This document shows positions 15,494 to 26,171 of a stretch of DNA of 64,000 nt, piece after piece (within the stretch, counting starts at the first letter, position 1; every line of letters starts with the position of its first letter). Under the pieces are notes generated by a model that worked only from the letters and a program-made list of their open reading frames with translations, had not been told where the DNA came from and ran no database searches. The position numbers and the translations under genes are program-made. Source of the stretch: Acidobacteriaceae bacterium (GTDB lineage Bacteria > Acidobacteriota > Terriglobia > Terriglobales > Acidobacteriaceae); NCBI GenBank assembly GCA_003131315.1, contig PKUV01000158.1, forward strand, positions 1 to 64,000. Reading direction: 5' to 3'.

Positions 15494-16759
15494 ATGAAGA
15501 CAGTGGACCTCGAACAGGAAACTAATCCCTGGCAGGCGCAAGCCGCCCGCTTCGATCTTGCTGCGCAAAAGCTGAATCTTGATGAAGGACTGTGGAAGGT
15601 TCTGCGTAGTCCGAGCCGCGAAATTATTGTTCATATCCCGGTGCAGATGGACGACGGGCACCTCGAAGTCTTCACCGGATACCGCGTGCAGCACTCCATT
15701 GCGCGCGGCCCGGCCAAGGGCGGACTGCGCTACGGGCCCGACGTGAACCTCGACGAAGTCCGCGCGCTGGCGAGCTGGATGACGTGGAAGTGCGCGGTGG
15801 TGAACATTCCGTTCGGCGGCGCCAAGGGCGGCATCATCTGCGATCCGCACAAAATGTCGCAGGGCGAGTTGGAGCGCATGACCCGCCGCTACACCGCCGA
15901 GCTGTTCGATTTCATCGGGCCCGAGAAGGACGTCCCCGCCCCCGACGTGAACACCAACGAGCAGACGATGGCCTGGATAATGGACACCTATTCCATGCAC
16001 GCGCGCCAGACCGTCACCGCCGTCGTCACCGGCAAACCGATCAACATCGGCGGATCGCGCGGGCGCCGCGAGGCTACTGGGCGCGGCGTTCTCATGGTCT
16101 GCGAACAGGCGATCAAGAAACTGCGCCTGAATCGCGACACCACCCGCGTCATCGTGCAGGGCTTCGGCAATGTCGGTTCGAACGCGGCCCGCCTCATGGC
16201 GGAAGCCGGATACAAGGTCATCGGCATCGTCGAGGTTGGCGGTGGCTTGTACAAAAAGGACGGCATCGACGTGGAAGCGTTGTGGGAATTCCGCCAACGC
16301 AATGGCACCATTCACGGCTTCACGGGCGCCGAGAAGTACGATCCGGCCGAGCTTTTGCTTGTCGATTGCGACATCTTGGTCCCGGCGGCGACCGAAAACC
16401 AGATCACCAGCCAAAATGCGGACCGCGTGAAATGCAAGATCCTGGCCGAAGGCGCGAATGGCCCCACGACCGCGGCTGCCGACGACATCCTCACCGAGAA
16501 AAAGGTCTTCGTGATTCCCGACATCCTGGCGAACGCCGGCGGTGTCACTACTTCTTACTTTGAGTGGGTGCAGGATCGCCAGGGCTACTTCTGGAAGGAA
16601 TCGGTGGTCAACGAGCATCTGGAGGACATCATGATTACGGCGTTCGATGATGTTGTCCGATACTCTGAAACTCATGGCGTGAACAACCGGATCGCCGCCT
16701 ACATGCTGGCGATCGACCGCGTTGCGTACACCATCCGCCAGCGCGGAATCTATGCCTAG
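15494..16759 (+). CDS. gdhA: glutamate dehydrogenase
   Basis: 421 aa, the usual length of hexameric enzymes. Substrate site: [20 protein letters not shown] and [11 protein letters not shown] (catalytic and binding lysines), [21 protein letters not shown]. The Rossmann fold has [13 protein letters not shown]. Conserved VPAATENQI and [10 protein letters not shown] follow. It interconverts glutamate with 2-oxoglutarate and ammonia; cofactor preference cannot be assigned safely. ATG at 15494 has a GGAG site 7 bases upstream. Confidence 0.94.
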   Translation: MKTVDLEQETNPWQAQAARFDLAAQKLNLDEGLWKVLRSPSREIIVHIPVQMDDGHLEVFTGYRVQHSIARGPAKGGLRYGPDVNLDEVRALASWMTWKCAVVNIPFGGAKGGIICDPHKMSQGELERMTRRYTAELFDFIGPEKDVPAPDVNTNEQTMAWIMDTYSMHARQTVTAVVTGKPINIGGSRGRREATGRGVLMVCEQAIKKLRLNRDTTRVIVQGFGNVGSNAARLMAEAGYKVIGIVEVGGGLYKKDGIDVEALWEFRQRNGTIHGFTGAEKYDPAELLLVDCDILVPAATENQITSQNADRVKCKILAEGANGPTTAAADDILTEKKVFVIPDILANAGGVTTSYFEWVQDRQGYFWKESVVNEHLEDIMITAFDDVVRYSETHGVNNRIAAYMLAIDRVAYTIRQRGIYA

Positions 16760-16933
16760 CCGTATTTTCCGGGGCTTCCAGCAGGAGGCCCCTCGTAGTT
16801 CTGGTTGACCCCGGTCCCTCACGGTGTAATCATGCTGGGGCTTCTCAGCATCGCCTGTGTTTTCGCAGGTACGTCCAAGAAGAATTGATTTGTAAAAAAC
16901 AGGGCTTGATGCCTCTTAATCTGGCGAGGAAAA

Positions 16934-17602
16934 ATGAATCACTCCCAAAAGAAACTTACTCTGTGGATGCTGGCTTTCTGTCTGATGCTCACGGTTGCCG
17001 TTTCGCCTGCTTTGGCGAAGGCGCAGGCGAGTTCGAGCGACACCAGCTCGGACACCACCACCAAGAAGTCCAAGAAGAAAGCCAAGAAGGAAAAAGCCGC
17101 CGCCGAAGAAAAGGCTGCCGCGGAAAAGTCCGCTGCCAGCGACACGACGACCGCGACTACGAAAAAGTCGGGGAAGAGCAAGAAGGCAGCAGAAGACGAA
17201 GATAGCGCCTCGAAAACGACCGCTGCGGACACGGCTGTGCCCGCCGCATCGACCGGCAAGAAGAGCAGCAAGAAATCCAAAGCAGCCGCAGCGAGTGCCG
17301 CGCCCGCCAGCAGTGCGCCCGCCGTCGCAGCTCCGGCTAGTTCCAGCACCGCTCCGGCAGCTCCAGCCGCCCCGGCTTCTTCTGGCAACCTGGTGGCGCC
17401 GAAGAAGACGACCAAGGCATCTGCCACCACGGCTTCCAGTCCGGAGATCGCCGCGGCTCAAGCCAGCGGCAAGGTCTGGGTCAACACCGAGAGCGGCGTC
17501 TATCACAAGAGTGGCCGCTGGTATGGCAAGACCAAGGCGGGAAAGTTCATGACCGAGTCCGAAGCGAAGGCTGCCGGCTACAAAGGAGCTCAGAAGGAAT
17601 AA
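16934..17602 (+). CDS. secreted Lys/Ala/Ser-rich low-complexity protein
   Basis: 222 aa. A signal peptide (LWMLAFCLMLTVAVSPALA) is followed by about 140 residues of Lys/Ala/Ser/Thr/Pro low complexity, then a compact C-terminal motif of about 45 residues: VWVNTESGVYHKSGRWYGKT and FMTESEAKAAGYKGA. Similar ends occur on acidobacterial secreted proteins, perhaps a small wall- or polymer-binding module. AGGA lies upstream of the ATG. The base composition of the repeat-like middle comes from AAG and GCC codon runs. Confidence 0.65.
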   Translation: MNHSQKKLTLWMLAFCLMLTVAVSPALAKAQASSSDTSSDTTTKKSKKKAKKEKAAAEEKAAAEKSAASDTTTATTKKSGKSKKAAEDEDSASKTTAADTAVPAASTGKKSSKKSKAAAASAAPASSAPAVAAPASSSTAPAAPAAPASSGNLVAPKKTTKASATTASSPEIAAAQASGKVWVNTESGVYHKSGRWYGKTKAGKFMTESEAKAAGYKGAQKE

Positions 17603-17635
17603 GTCGTGCAATTGCGTCTTCTCCCTGGAGGATGT

Positions 17636-18439
17636 ATGGCGAGTGATCCACAACGTGTGGAGCGGTTGGCATTGGCGGGGTCGTTTTGCCTGTTCGACAA
17701 GAAGCTTCGTTCCAGCGGGAACTCCAGCATTGTGTGGGGAGTGCTGAACCTGCTCATTGGCGGTGCGGTGGTCGCTACGAATAACAGCTGGGGAGCGGTT
17801 AGCGTGCTTTTGGGACTGGCATTGATTGTGGCGGGGGTGTACGACAGAAAGGTCCGTGACCCTAAAGTGATCGTCATATCCGCCGCCACGCTGGCAGGGC
17901 TGGCGTTGTGGAACTTTACGCTTATCGGTCTTGCAGCGATGGGTAAAGTGCAGCTGGCGCTAGGTGGCAGGACCTTCTACTGGGCCATCGCCCAAGCCTG
18001 GGGCGCGTATGCGACATGGAAAACGTACAGCACGTACAAAACGCTTCGGGAAAAATCGGATCCTCTGACCGTGCAACAGGTGCGTGAATACCTGGATGAG
18101 TTGAATAAGGCGAAGCCGGAGCAAAGCGTGGACCTAGTCCAATTCGAGGTAAACGCAGGTCTCGTGCAAGGCACCAAGAGGTATCGGCTAAAGCCGATCG
18201 AAGATCTATATCTAGCCGCCCGGTATAAGGCGCAGTTCGGCTCGTTGCAACTGGAAGAGGTGAACTTCGTGCCACGCAGCGAGGTGACGCTCACTCTGGA
18301 GGGCGAAAAATGGATGAGCAAGAAGATCAAGGCTAGCGTGCAACTGGGCCCGTTGAAGCTGTATAAGGTAAGCATCACGCCGGACATGGCGTCGCGCATT
18401 AGTCCAGCAGCACGAGTGATTTCGCTCGGCGCTACGTAA
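17636..18439 (+). CDS. membrane protein of unknown function
   Basis: 267 aa. Three hydrophobic segments lie in the first half (SIVWGVLNLLIGGAVVAT, VSVLLGLALIVAGVY, LALWNFTLIGLAAM), followed by a soluble part of about 150 residues with DLYLAARYKAQFGSLQLEEV and a beta-rich end. ATG at 17636 is chosen for the GGAGG site; a GTG 30 bp upstream has none. It starts 33 bp after the preceding gene and may be co-transcribed. No family recognised. Confidence 0.55.
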   Translation: MASDPQRVERLALAGSFCLFDKKLRSSGNSSIVWGVLNLLIGGAVVATNNSWGAVSVLLGLALIVAGVYDRKVRDPKVIVISAATLAGLALWNFTLIGLAAMGKVQLALGGRTFYWAIAQAWGAYATWKTYSTYKTLREKSDPLTVQQVREYLDELNKAKPEQSVDLVQFEVNAGLVQGTKRYRLKPIEDLYLAARYKAQFGSLQLEEVNFVPRSEVTLTLEGEKWMSKKIKASVQLGPLKLYKVSITPDMASRISPAARVISLGAT

Positions 18440-18579
18440 CATTCACCGGCGGTGTGGTCCTCGCATGGGCGCGTGGAGGTCGAGCCGAAAACGCACCCCT
18501 GTCCTCCTGTCCGTTGCCTTGGCCACTGATGTAGAGGATAATCACATTACCGCCCCCGCGGCCCTGGCTCAGTCATCGC

Positions 18580-19230
18580 GTGAATCTTCCTAACTACATC
18601 ACGCTCACCCGCATCGCCGCGATTCCGCTTCTCATCTGGATTCTTTGCAGCCCGCGCTTCTCGAGCGAGCAGAGCGAAAGAGAAATCCTGGCCTCGGCCG
18701 TTTTCATCCTGGCTTCGATCACCGACGGCATTGACGGCTATCTCGCGCGCAAACGCGGCCAGATCACCACCATGGGTATGCTGCTCGATCCCCTGGCCGA
18801 CAAGTTGCTGATCGCCGCCGCCTTCATCACGCTGGTGCAGTTCAATCCCGCGCTGGTGCCGGCCTGGATGGCCGTGGTCATCATCGGCCGCGAGTTTCTG
18901 GTAAGCGGGCTGCGCTCCATTGCCGCTTCCGAAGGTTTTACGATTCAAGCGAGCGAACTGGGCAAGTTCAAGATGCTGGTGCAGATCATTTCCGTGGTGG
19001 CCGTGATTCTCGCCCGCCGCTGGCACGAGTGGCCCGTGTTTGGCATTTACATTTTCCCGGTCTACTGGATTGCCTGGCTCGCCATCTGGTTCATGGTTCT
19101 GCTTTCGCTGGTTTCCGCGCTCGACTACTTCGTTGCCTTTTGGTCGCGGATCGACCGCAAATCGGAAAAGCGGCGACGCCGGGCCTTCGTCCTCGCCCGG
19201 CGGAGAAAGCGCGATGTCCAGGCCGTCTGA
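18580..19230 (+). CDS. pgsA: CDP-diacylglycerol-glycerol-3-phosphate 3-phosphatidyltransferase
   Basis: 216 aa integral membrane enzyme. The CDP-alcohol phosphotransferase motif is complete: DGIDGYLARKRGQITTMGML then DPLADK. The start NLPNYITLTRIAAIPLLI is typical of PgsA. Four or more hydrophobic segments are present. It makes phosphatidylglycerophosphate, the precursor of phosphatidylglycerol and cardiolipin. GTG start. The C-terminus is very basic (RRRRAFVLARRRKRD) and its last codons overlap the AMMECR1 gene by 17 bp. Confidence 0.93.
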   Translation: MNLPNYITLTRIAAIPLLIWILCSPRFSSEQSEREILASAVFILASITDGIDGYLARKRGQITTMGMLLDPLADKLLIAAAFITLVQFNPALVPAWMAVVIIGREFLVSGLRSIAASEGFTIQASELGKFKMLVQIISVVAVILARRWHEWPVFGIYIFPVYWIAWLAIWFMVLLSLVSALDYFVAFWSRIDRKSEKRRRRAFVLARRRKRDVQAV

Positions 19231-19843
19231 AAATCTGACCGCACGCGAAGTGGCTCGCTCCGCCCCGCTATCTCCGGAATTTTCTCTCGATCAACGCCGG
19301 ACTCTGCTCCGCATCGCGCACCAGGCGATTCTTTCCGTTCTGGAGCATCAGCCTTTTCCGGAAGCACCGCCTTTTCCGGCCGGGCTGTCGGATCCACGAG
19401 GCGTCTTCACCACTCTTTATCTACACGGCGATCTTCACCGCGAACTTCGGGGATGCGTCGGCTATGTCGTGCCCATCGCGCCTCTGTATCGCGCCGTGGC
19501 CGAAACGGCCCGCGCCGCCGCTTTCGAAGATTCCCGTTTCTTGCCGGTGACTAAGGAAGAAGCTCTTAAGCTGGAAGTTTCTCTGAGCGTGCTCTCCCGC
19601 CTGTTCCCGATTCATCCCGAGGCAGTGGAAGTCGGCCGCCACGGCCTAGTCATCTCGCATGGCGCTCGCCGCGGCCTGCTGCTGCCCCAGGTTCCCATCG
19701 AAAATGGTTGGGACCGGGAAACTTTTCTGGAGCAAACCTGCCGCAAAGCTGGCCTGCCGCTGGATGCTTGGCGCAAGGCCGTAACCATCGAGGCTTTCAC
19801 CGCCGAAGTCTTTTCCGACGCCGATGCCGAAGTTCCCTGCTGA
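19214..19843 (+). CDS. AMMECR1 domain protein (AmmeMemoRadiSam system protein A)
   Basis: 209 aa. GVFTTLYLHGDLHRELRGCVGYV is the AMMECR1 signature (LRGCxG), followed by AVAETARAAAFEDSRFLPVT, LEVSLSVLS, GLVISHGARRGLLLPQV and ENGWDRETFLEQTCRKAGLP. Elsewhere the domain is paired with Memo and radical-SAM proteins of uncertain chemistry; neither is next to it here. It overlaps pgsA by 17 bp, implying coupled translation. Confidence 0.9.
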   Translation: MSRPSENLTAREVARSAPLSPEFSLDQRRTLLRIAHQAILSVLEHQPFPEAPPFPAGLSDPRGVFTTLYLHGDLHRELRGCVGYVVPIAPLYRAVAETARAAAFEDSRFLPVTKEEALKLEVSLSVLSRLFPIHPEAVEVGRHGLVISHGARRGLLLPQVPIENGWDRETFLEQTCRKAGLPLDAWRKAVTIEAFTAEVFSDADAEVPC

Positions 19844-19983
19844 ATCTGCTTCCGAGAACTTCTTACGGATTCCGCATCCCACTCATTCGTGCCCGCCCAC
19901 ACTTGAGTAACTTGCCTTCTCTGCAAGAGGACGTAAGCTGAGCGCTGACTGCTTGATTGTGAGGGCAACACGGTGAGGGAAAC

Positions 19984-20067
19984 ATGGAACTCGTTATTGT
20001 GATCGTCGTACTGGTCGTCGCTGGTGCGATGATTCCGGGGAATCCGAAAATTCGTTTCTTCCGCTGA
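19984..20067 (+). CDS. 27-residue hydrophobic small membrane peptide
   Basis: ATG to TGA encodes a single membrane span (MELVIVIVVLVVAGAMI) and a short basic tail (PKIRFFR). A GTGAGGG site lies about 5 bases upstream. Such peptides are easily missed. The hydrophobic run without charge and the positive-inside tail favour a real product, but there is no comparative evidence. Confidence 0.4.
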   Translation: MELVIVIVVLVVAGAMIPGNPKIRFFR

Positions 20068-20130
20068 ACCCAGGTTCGCAGCCTGCTATTCGTTCTCCCA
20101 CCCCGACCGTTACGCGTACTCCGGACAAAA

Positions 20131-20156
20131 GAAAAAGGGGAGATTCGCTCTCCCCT
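20131..20156 (-). terminator. rho-independent terminator, minus strand
   Basis: An AGGGGAGA / TCTCCCCT stem with a 5-nt loop is followed on the minus strand by TTTTTC. It ends the transcript of the secreted-protein gene that stops at 20183. Confidence 0.8.
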
Positions 20157-20182
20157 CGTTCCGATCAAATTGTTGAGTTCTC

Positions 20183-21148
20183 TTACTGCTGCTCGTCCAG
20201 TTCCACCGTGTCGCCCGCGTGCACATCTTCCAGCGCGAAGACGACCATGGCGGACGACGAGGTCGGGGTTACGTTCAGAACTACCACTTCTCCCACGGCG
20301 CGCCGCGGCAAATCGCTTACATGAATGTTCGGCCCTTTGGTTTTCGTGAAGCGCTTGGCCTCAAATGTCGGCGGACGCGCCTGCGTGTCTTCTGAAGTCT
20401 GAGCCTTGAAAGAGAGCGAGTCCACCGGATCTTGCAAGGTGGCTGTGTAGGAGCGCACTACGCGGAAATAGTCCCCCACTTTTACGCCCTGGTTTGAACC
20501 CATGTTCATATAGAGTTTCATGCCCGTGCCGAGTACGCCGTCGAAGTCTTTACCGAGCACGATTCGTCCGCTCAGCTTCCCATTCGCCGGCGCGAACCGG
20601 TCGAAATGCCCGGGCACGTGGAACGTAACCGCCGGTTTTTCCACGAAAGGCACGGCGACATCTCCCGGGTTGATGGGATCGCAACTGAACTCCACCTGGG
20701 CGATGGCGCTGTGACTGCGCGTATCGACTACCCGCACCCTCCCAATTTCCCCGTAAGGACGTCCCGCGGCAGCCAGTACTTTTCTCTGCCCCGGATAGAT
20801 TTCGTACTCGTTGACGTCCCGCAGTTCGCGGACGATCGAATACAGTTGTCCCGCCTGGTAGCCGCTCCCCGCCAAGTAGACCAGTTCCCCGGTCTCGAAT
20901 TTGGTTGAAGTCGGCGTTTGCAGGCCCCCGTTCACGTAGTTCGCGTCGGGAACCCGGTCCTTGGTAAGAAATCCTGCGCAGTAAATGTCGGCTGCGGTAG
21001 GCGTCTGGTAACGCACAAATGGCACGTTGACCGACGTGTTGACGATACCGGACGCATCGGGCGTGATCGCCGTCGTCGACTGCTGGGCCACGGCGAAGGT
21101 CGCCGCCACCATCACCGTCAGTAGCAATAACAATCCTGTTTTCTTCAT
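20183..21148 (-). CDS. secreted protein of unknown function
   Basis: 321 aa. A clear signal peptide (MKKTGLLLLLTVMVAATFA then VAQQ). The mature part contains FETGELVYLAGSGYQAGQLY, GRVRVVDTRSHSAIAQVEF, GMKLYMNMGSNQGVKVGDYF and GEVVVLNVTPTSSSAMVVFA: two beta-rich modules that resemble the hairpin-like repeats of envelope or polysaccharide-export proteins. ATG at 21148 has a GGAGG site 6 bases upstream; upstream in-frame residues are not protein-like. No confident family. Confidence 0.65.
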   Translation of the reverse strand: MKKTGLLLLLTVMVAATFAVAQQSTTAITPDASGIVNTSVNVPFVRYQTPTAADIYCAGFLTKDRVPDANYVNGGLQTPTSTKFETGELVYLAGSGYQAGQLYSIVRELRDVNEYEIYPGQRKVLAAAGRPYGEIGRVRVVDTRSHSAIAQVEFSCDPINPGDVAVPFVEKPAVTFHVPGHFDRFAPANGKLSGRIVLGKDFDGVLGTGMKLYMNMGSNQGVKVGDYFRVVRSYTATLQDPVDSLSFKAQTSEDTQARPPTFEAKRFTKTKGPNIHVSDLPRRAVGEVVVLNVTPTSSSAMVVFALEDVHAGDTVELDEQQ

Positions 21149-21362
21149 GTTACCTCCAACTCCCAACCGCTCCGGGGTTGCCCCAGCTATCTCTCTCGGA
21201 AGACAAGGGTTACAGCCGAAAAGTAACAAGCGCCTGGGGAAGGGTCAAGGTTACGAGGGTGTTTAGGCCCCTTGCTCCCAAAGTGCTTCCTGAGCCGTTC
21301 GGCAATCCTTATGTTGCATCTGCGCTTACGCCCCTGTAATATCGCGCCGTCGTTGAAAACAA

Positions 21363-22934
21363 ATGGCCTTGGCCTTGTCTTCCACTGTCGCGCCCCGTTT
21401 TCTGCCTATGCGCCTGCCTAAGGTCTGCCTTGCGCTGAGCGGCGACACGGTCGAAGACATGCTCGCTACCGCCGAGTCCATGGCCCAGGATAACCCCTTC
21501 ATCGAGTTCCGTTTGGACTACCTGAAGCAGCCCCTGGCCGCTCTTCCCAAAATCCATCGTTTTCTTGAAACCCACCAGTACGTCACTGCCATCGGTACCT
21601 GCCGCCGCGCCGACAATGGCGGCAAGTTCAAGGGATCGCTGGCTTCTCAGTTGGATGTGCTCACCAAGGCCCACGCCGCAGGATGTCAGATTGTCGACCT
21701 GGAACTCCAGAGCGCAGTGAAATCCAAGCCCGAAGCGATTGCGCGCCTGCGCAGCCGCGCCGGACTCATCCTGTCGTTCCATGATTTCCGCGCCACGCGC
21801 AACCTCGATGAGACGCTGGAAAAAATGCTGAAGATCCCGGCCGACTTTTATAAGGTCGTCAGCACCGCCACCACGCTCTCCGACAACGTGGCCATGATGA
21901 AGTTTCTGCAGACGCAGAGCGGCAGCCATGCGCTGATCGGGTTGTGCATGGGAGAGCAAGGCATCATGAGCCGCGTGCTCAGCGTGCGCGCCGGCAGCGC
22001 GTTCACCTTTGGCGCGGTCGATGCCAATGCCGGTCTCAAAACCGCACCCGGTCAGGTCAGTGCACGCGATCTGCGCGGCATCTACCGCATCGAGCAAGTC
22101 GACGCCGCCACTCGCATCTATGGAGTCGCCGGCGATCCCATCGAACATTCGCTCTCGCCCGTCATCATGAACGCGGCGCTGCGCCGCGAGAACGTGAACG
22201 GCGTTTATCTTCCTCTCCACGTCAAAACGCTCAAGAGTCTCATCCACTGCGTCCGCGAGATTCCCCTCCACGGCCTCAGCATCACCATGCCGTACAAGCA
22301 GGCGATCCTTCCATACCTCGATAACACCGACGCGCACACTACCAAGATCGGCGCCTGCAATACCGTCGTCCGCGGACAGGATGGCAAGCTTTACGGTTTC
22401 AATACCGATATTGCCGGAGTAGTTCGTCCGCTGGAGCAGCGCCTCTCGATCGAGAACGCGAAAGTTCTCGTGCTCGGCGCCGGGGGCGCGGCCCGTGCCG
22501 CAGTCTTCGGTCTCAAAGAGCGCGGGGCTGAAGTCTGGATACTGAATCGCACTGCCGTCAAGGCTCAGAAGCTCGCCCGGCAGGCCAAAGCGCGCACCAT
22601 CAAACGCGCCGACCTCCGCAAGATCGCCTTCGACGTCATCGTTAACGCCACTCCGGTTGGAATGGGGAACACGCGCGATTGCCCGCTCAAAGACGAGGAA
22701 ATTCAGGCCCGCGTCGTCTTCGACATGGTGTACGACCCGGTCGAGACCCACCTGCTGCAGGTCGCGCGCGCCAAGGGAATTTCCGTCATCCCCGGAATCG
22801 AAATGTTTGTGCAACAGGCGGCCCGCCAGTTTGAAATCTGGACCGGCAAGCCCGCTCCCGCCGGCGATATGCTGCGCGTGGTTACGATCGCTCTGCAGGA
22901 CCGCGCCGCTGCCCAAAAGCAGCAGAAATCCTGA
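21363..22934 (+). CDS. aroDE: bifunctional 3-dehydroquinate dehydratase / shikimate dehydrogenase
   Basis: 523 aa fusion. Residues about 17-235 are a type I dehydroquinase: IEFRLDYL, ILSFHDF (catalytic His) and FYKVVSTA (Schiff-base Lys). Residues about 245-515 are shikimate dehydrogenase: GVAGDPIEHSLSPVIMNAAL, SITMPYK (catalytic Lys), IGACNTVV, GFNTDIAG, VLGAGGAARA, NATPVGM and VFDMVYDPVET. It performs two consecutive steps of the shikimate pathway, feeding chorismate to the TrpE/TrpG pair 8 kb away. Such AroD-AroE fusions are known from plants and some bacteria. An internal ATG at 21408 is an alternative start. Confidence 0.93.
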   Translation: MALALSSTVAPRFLPMRLPKVCLALSGDTVEDMLATAESMAQDNPFIEFRLDYLKQPLAALPKIHRFLETHQYVTAIGTCRRADNGGKFKGSLASQLDVLTKAHAAGCQIVDLELQSAVKSKPEAIARLRSRAGLILSFHDFRATRNLDETLEKMLKIPADFYKVVSTATTLSDNVAMMKFLQTQSGSHALIGLCMGEQGIMSRVLSVRAGSAFTFGAVDANAGLKTAPGQVSARDLRGIYRIEQVDAATRIYGVAGDPIEHSLSPVIMNAALRRENVNGVYLPLHVKTLKSLIHCVREIPLHGLSITMPYKQAILPYLDNTDAHTTKIGACNTVVRGQDGKLYGFNTDIAGVVRPLEQRLSIENAKVLVLGAGGAARAAVFGLKERGAEVWILNRTAVKAQKLARQAKARTIKRADLRKIAFDVIVNATPVGMGNTRDCPLKDEEIQARVVFDMVYDPVETHLLQVARAKGISVIPGIEMFVQQAARQFEIWTGKPAPAGDMLRVVTIALQDRAAAQKQQKS

Positions 22935-23031
22935 AGCCCTTCACGAGACCCATCGACTGGACGAGCACAACGCATTGACGCGGCGCAGCTTGGCCTCCTA
23001 ATATGGTCGCCTACGGAGCGAGTTCCTTTCA

Positions 23032-25923
23032 TTGATCGGCCAAACCATTTCGCACTACCGCATTGTGGAGAAGCTGGGTGGCGGCGGGATGGGCGTGGTA
23101 TACAAGGCCGAGGATGTGAGGCTCGGCCGGTTTGTTGCCCTCAAGTTCCTGCCCGACGACGTAGCCAAAGACCCGCAAGCCCTCACCCGTTTTCAGCGCG
23201 AAGCCAAGGCTGCCTCTGCACTGAATCATCCGAACATCTGCACCATCTACGAAATTGACGACCAGCACGGCGAAGCGTTCATCGCCATGGAGTTTCTGGA
23301 CGGCGTGACGCTGAAGCATCGGGTTGCGGGCCGGCCACTGGAGACCGACACTCTGCTGGCCTTGGCGATTGAGATTGCCGACGCGCTCGATGCTGCCCAC
23401 GCGGAAGGTATCGTCCACCGCGACATCAAACCCGCCAACATCTTTATCACCAAGCGCGGCCACGCCAAGATTTTAGATTTCGGGCTGGCGAAGGTCGCCC
23501 CCACGGCCAGTTCTTCGAGCCAGATTGCATCGGCGAGCACGCTGACAGCCACGGTCGACGAACAGCACCTGACCAGTCCCGGTTCTACGCTCGGCACGGT
23601 CGCTTATATGTCGCCGGAGCAGGCTCGAGCGAAAGAGTTGGACGCCCGCAGTGATCTGTTCTCGTTTGGAGCTGTCCTCTATGAGATGGCCACCGGCCAG
23701 TTGCCCTTCCGTGGGGACAGTTCAGCAACGATCTTCGATGCAATCCTGAACCGAGCTCCGGTGGCTCCCGTACGTCTGAATCCCGACCTCCCAGCCGAAC
23801 TGGAACGGATCATCAACAAGGCTCTGGAGAAAGACCGCAACCTGCGCTACCAGCATGCCTCAGACATGCGCACGGATTTGCAACGGCTGAAACGGGACTC
23901 CGAGAGCGGGCGCAGTCCTGCAGCAAGCTCGGGCACGGTGGCCCTGCCGGAATCTCCTACGGCTCGGGTCGGGAAGCTCTGGAAGATTGCGGTTCCTAGC
24001 CTGGTGGTCGCCATGCTCGTAGCGGGTGGACTTTACTATCGCTCGCGTCAAAGCAAGCGCCTGACAGATAAGGACACCATCGTTCTCACCGATTTTGCCA
24101 ACAGCACGGGCGATGCGGTGTTCGACGACACGCTGAAGACGGCGCTCAACGTCTCCCTGCGGCAATCGCCTTTCCTGAATTTGCTCTCCGACAGCGAAGT
24201 CACGAAGACGTTGCAACAGATGACCCAGCCGGGCGGCACGAAACTCACGCCCGAGCTGGCCCGCGAGCTTTGCCAGCGGGCGGGCAGCAAGGCCTACATT
24301 GCCGGATCGATTGGCAGTCTGGGCAGCGAATTTGTGCTGGGCTTGAAGGCGGTAAATTGCCAGAACGGAGACACGCTGGCGCAAGAGCAGGTGACGGCAG
24401 CGTCCAAGGAGAAGGTGCTCGATGCGCTGGGCGAGGCGGCATCCAAGCTGCGCGGCGAACTGGGCGAATCGCTGGCTACGGTGCAGAAGTTTGATGTTCC
24501 GCTCGAACAGGCCACTACGTCTTCGCTCGAAGCTCTGAAAGCGTACAGTCTTGGCTTAAAGGGCGAGAAAGGCGCCGCCGCATCCCTGCCTTACCATCAA
24601 CGCGCGATCCAACTTGATCCGAATTTTGCCATGGGCTACTTGGCAGTGGGCAACGACTACTCCAGTCTGGGCGAGGTAGGGCGGGCCAGCGAGTACATCA
24701 CCAAAGCATTCCAATTGCGGGAACATGCCAGCGAACGGGAAAAGCTGGCGATCACAGCCAGCTACTATTGGAATGTAACCGGGGAACTGGATAAAGCGGC
24801 CCAGACATATCAGGAGCGGATCGAGAGCTACCCACGGCAGTTCTCAGCGTACAACAGTTTGGGCATAGTGTTCGCCTTACAGGGGCAGTATGAGAAAGCC
24901 GCGGAGATCACTAGGCAAGCCGTGCGCCTTGCGCCGGACGAGGGGAGTTCGTACGGAAATCTCGCCAACTACACCCTCGCCTTGCAACGCTTCGACGAAA
25001 CGCGGCAGATCATTCACGAGGCGCAGGCGCGAAAAATGGATGATTACATACTCCACAATGCTCTCTACGCTCTTGCGTTTCTCGGGGCTGACTCCGCGGC
25101 GATGGCGGAACAGCAACAGTGGTTTGCAGGCAAGCCTGACTATGAGAACTATGAACTTGCGTTCGCATCTGACACCGAGGCGTATGGCGGTCATCTCGGC
25201 AAGGCACGTGAACTGACCAAGCGGGCTGTGGACTCCGCCATCCGGGCTGACAGCAAGGAAAGTGGAGCAATATTTCAGGCGATTGCTGCTCAGCGAGAAG
25301 CCGCTTACGGCATTGCTGCGGAAGCGCGGCAGTCAGCGGCAGAGGCTTTAAAACTGGCTCCTGCGGTTCAGGGTGTCGAGAGCGAAGCGGCACTTGCGTT
25401 TGCCATGGCGGGCGATGCGGCACGAGCCGAGTCCTTGGCCCAAGACTTAGGAAAGCGTTTCCCACTGGACACCCAGATGCAGTCGCTTTGGCTGCCTGCG
25501 ATTCAGGCGCAATTGGCACTGGACAAAAAGAACCCGGCTCCCGCCGTGAATGATCTGCAAGCTGCTTCCCCCATCGAGTTAGGGCAAATCGGGTTCGTCA
25601 TGAACATTTCCTGCCTCTATCCGGTGTATGTACGCGGAGAGGCATACTTGGCAGCCGGGCAGGGCAATGCCGCTGCTGCCGAGTTTCAGAAGATTCTCGA
25701 CCACAGCGGCATCGTCTGGAACTGCTGGACGGGAGCATTGGCGCATCTGGGAGTGGCCCGCGCCAATGCTTTGGAGTCGAGAACCTCGCAGGGAGCCGAT
25801 GCCGACGCAGCCCGCGTCCGGGCGCTCGCCGCCTACAAAGATTTCCTCACGCTCTGGAAAGATGCGGACCCCGACGTTCCTATCCTAAAAGAAGCGAAGG
25901 CAGAGTACGCGCAGCTGCGATAA
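23032..25923 (+). CDS. Ser/Thr protein kinase with TPR sensor region
   Basis: 963 aa, TTG start. The PknB-type kinase domain is at about 9-290: GGGGMGVVY glycine loop, VALKFL Lys, [26 protein letters not shown] single membrane span at about 318-338 ([18 protein letters not shown]) separates the cytoplasmic kinase from an outer part of about 620 residues. That part first has a beta-alpha region ([20 protein letters not shown]), then many TPR-like helices. All catalytic residues are present, so it should be active. The TPR part may sense or bind a partner in the periplasm. This architecture is common in acidobacteria. Confidence 0.9.
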   Translation: MIGQTISHYRIVEKLGGGGMGVVYKAEDVRLGRFVALKFLPDDVAKDPQALTRFQREAKAASALNHPNICTIYEIDDQHGEAFIAMEFLDGVTLKHRVAGRPLETDTLLALAIEIADALDAAHAEGIVHRDIKPANIFITKRGHAKILDFGLAKVAPTASSSSQIASASTLTATVDEQHLTSPGSTLGTVAYMSPEQARAKELDARSDLFSFGAVLYEMATGQLPFRGDSSATIFDAILNRAPVAPVRLNPDLPAELERIINKALEKDRNLRYQHASDMRTDLQRLKRDSESGRSPAASSGTVALPESPTARVGKLWKIAVPSLVVAMLVAGGLYYRSRQSKRLTDKDTIVLTDFANSTGDAVFDDTLKTALNVSLRQSPFLNLLSDSEVTKTLQQMTQPGGTKLTPELARELCQRAGSKAYIAGSIGSLGSEFVLGLKAVNCQNGDTLAQEQVTAASKEKVLDALGEAASKLRGELGESLATVQKFDVPLEQATTSSLEALKAYSLGLKGEKGAAASLPYHQRAIQLDPNFAMGYLAVGNDYSSLGEVGRASEYITKAFQLREHASEREKLAITASYYWNVTGELDKAAQTYQERIESYPRQFSAYNSLGIVFALQGQYEKAAEITRQAVRLAPDEGSSYGNLANYTLALQRFDETRQIIHEAQARKMDDYILHNALYALAFLGADSAAMAEQQQWFAGKPDYENYELAFASDTEAYGGHLGKARELTKRAVDSAIRADSKESGAIFQAIAAQREAAYGIAAEARQSAAEALKLAPAVQGVESEAALAFAMAGDAARAESLAQDLGKRFPLDTQMQSLWLPAIQAQLALDKKNPAPAVNDLQAASPIELGQIGFVMNISCLYPVYVRGEAYLAAGQGNAAAAEFQKILDHSGIVWNCWTGALAHLGVARANALESRTSQGADADAARVRALAAYKDFLTLWKDADPDVPILKEAKAEYAQLR

Positions 25924-26171
25924 AGTGACTGATTTCTTCGACAGCCTGCTGGCCGCCGCAGGATGGCCGTAGCAAATTGAGACAATTCGGCGATGCAATC
26001 ATCACAAGAAAGGTTGCAAATAACCCGTGCCGGAAGTAATATGGTTTTGGACGCAGCATTTTGCGTTCACCTTGTCCCAAAAAACCAAATCTTCCCGGTA
26101 GAAACGCAGCCCTGCTTTAAATGAAAATCTAAAGGGGCGGTCAAGGCCCCGGTGCAATTCGGAGAGAATGC

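Noticed and set aside
15347..16822. A 491-codon minus-strand frame
   Set aside because: Antisense shadow of glutamate dehydrogenase, which has every active-site motif.
21309..22916. A 535-codon minus-strand frame
   Set aside because: Antisense shadow of the aroDE fusion.
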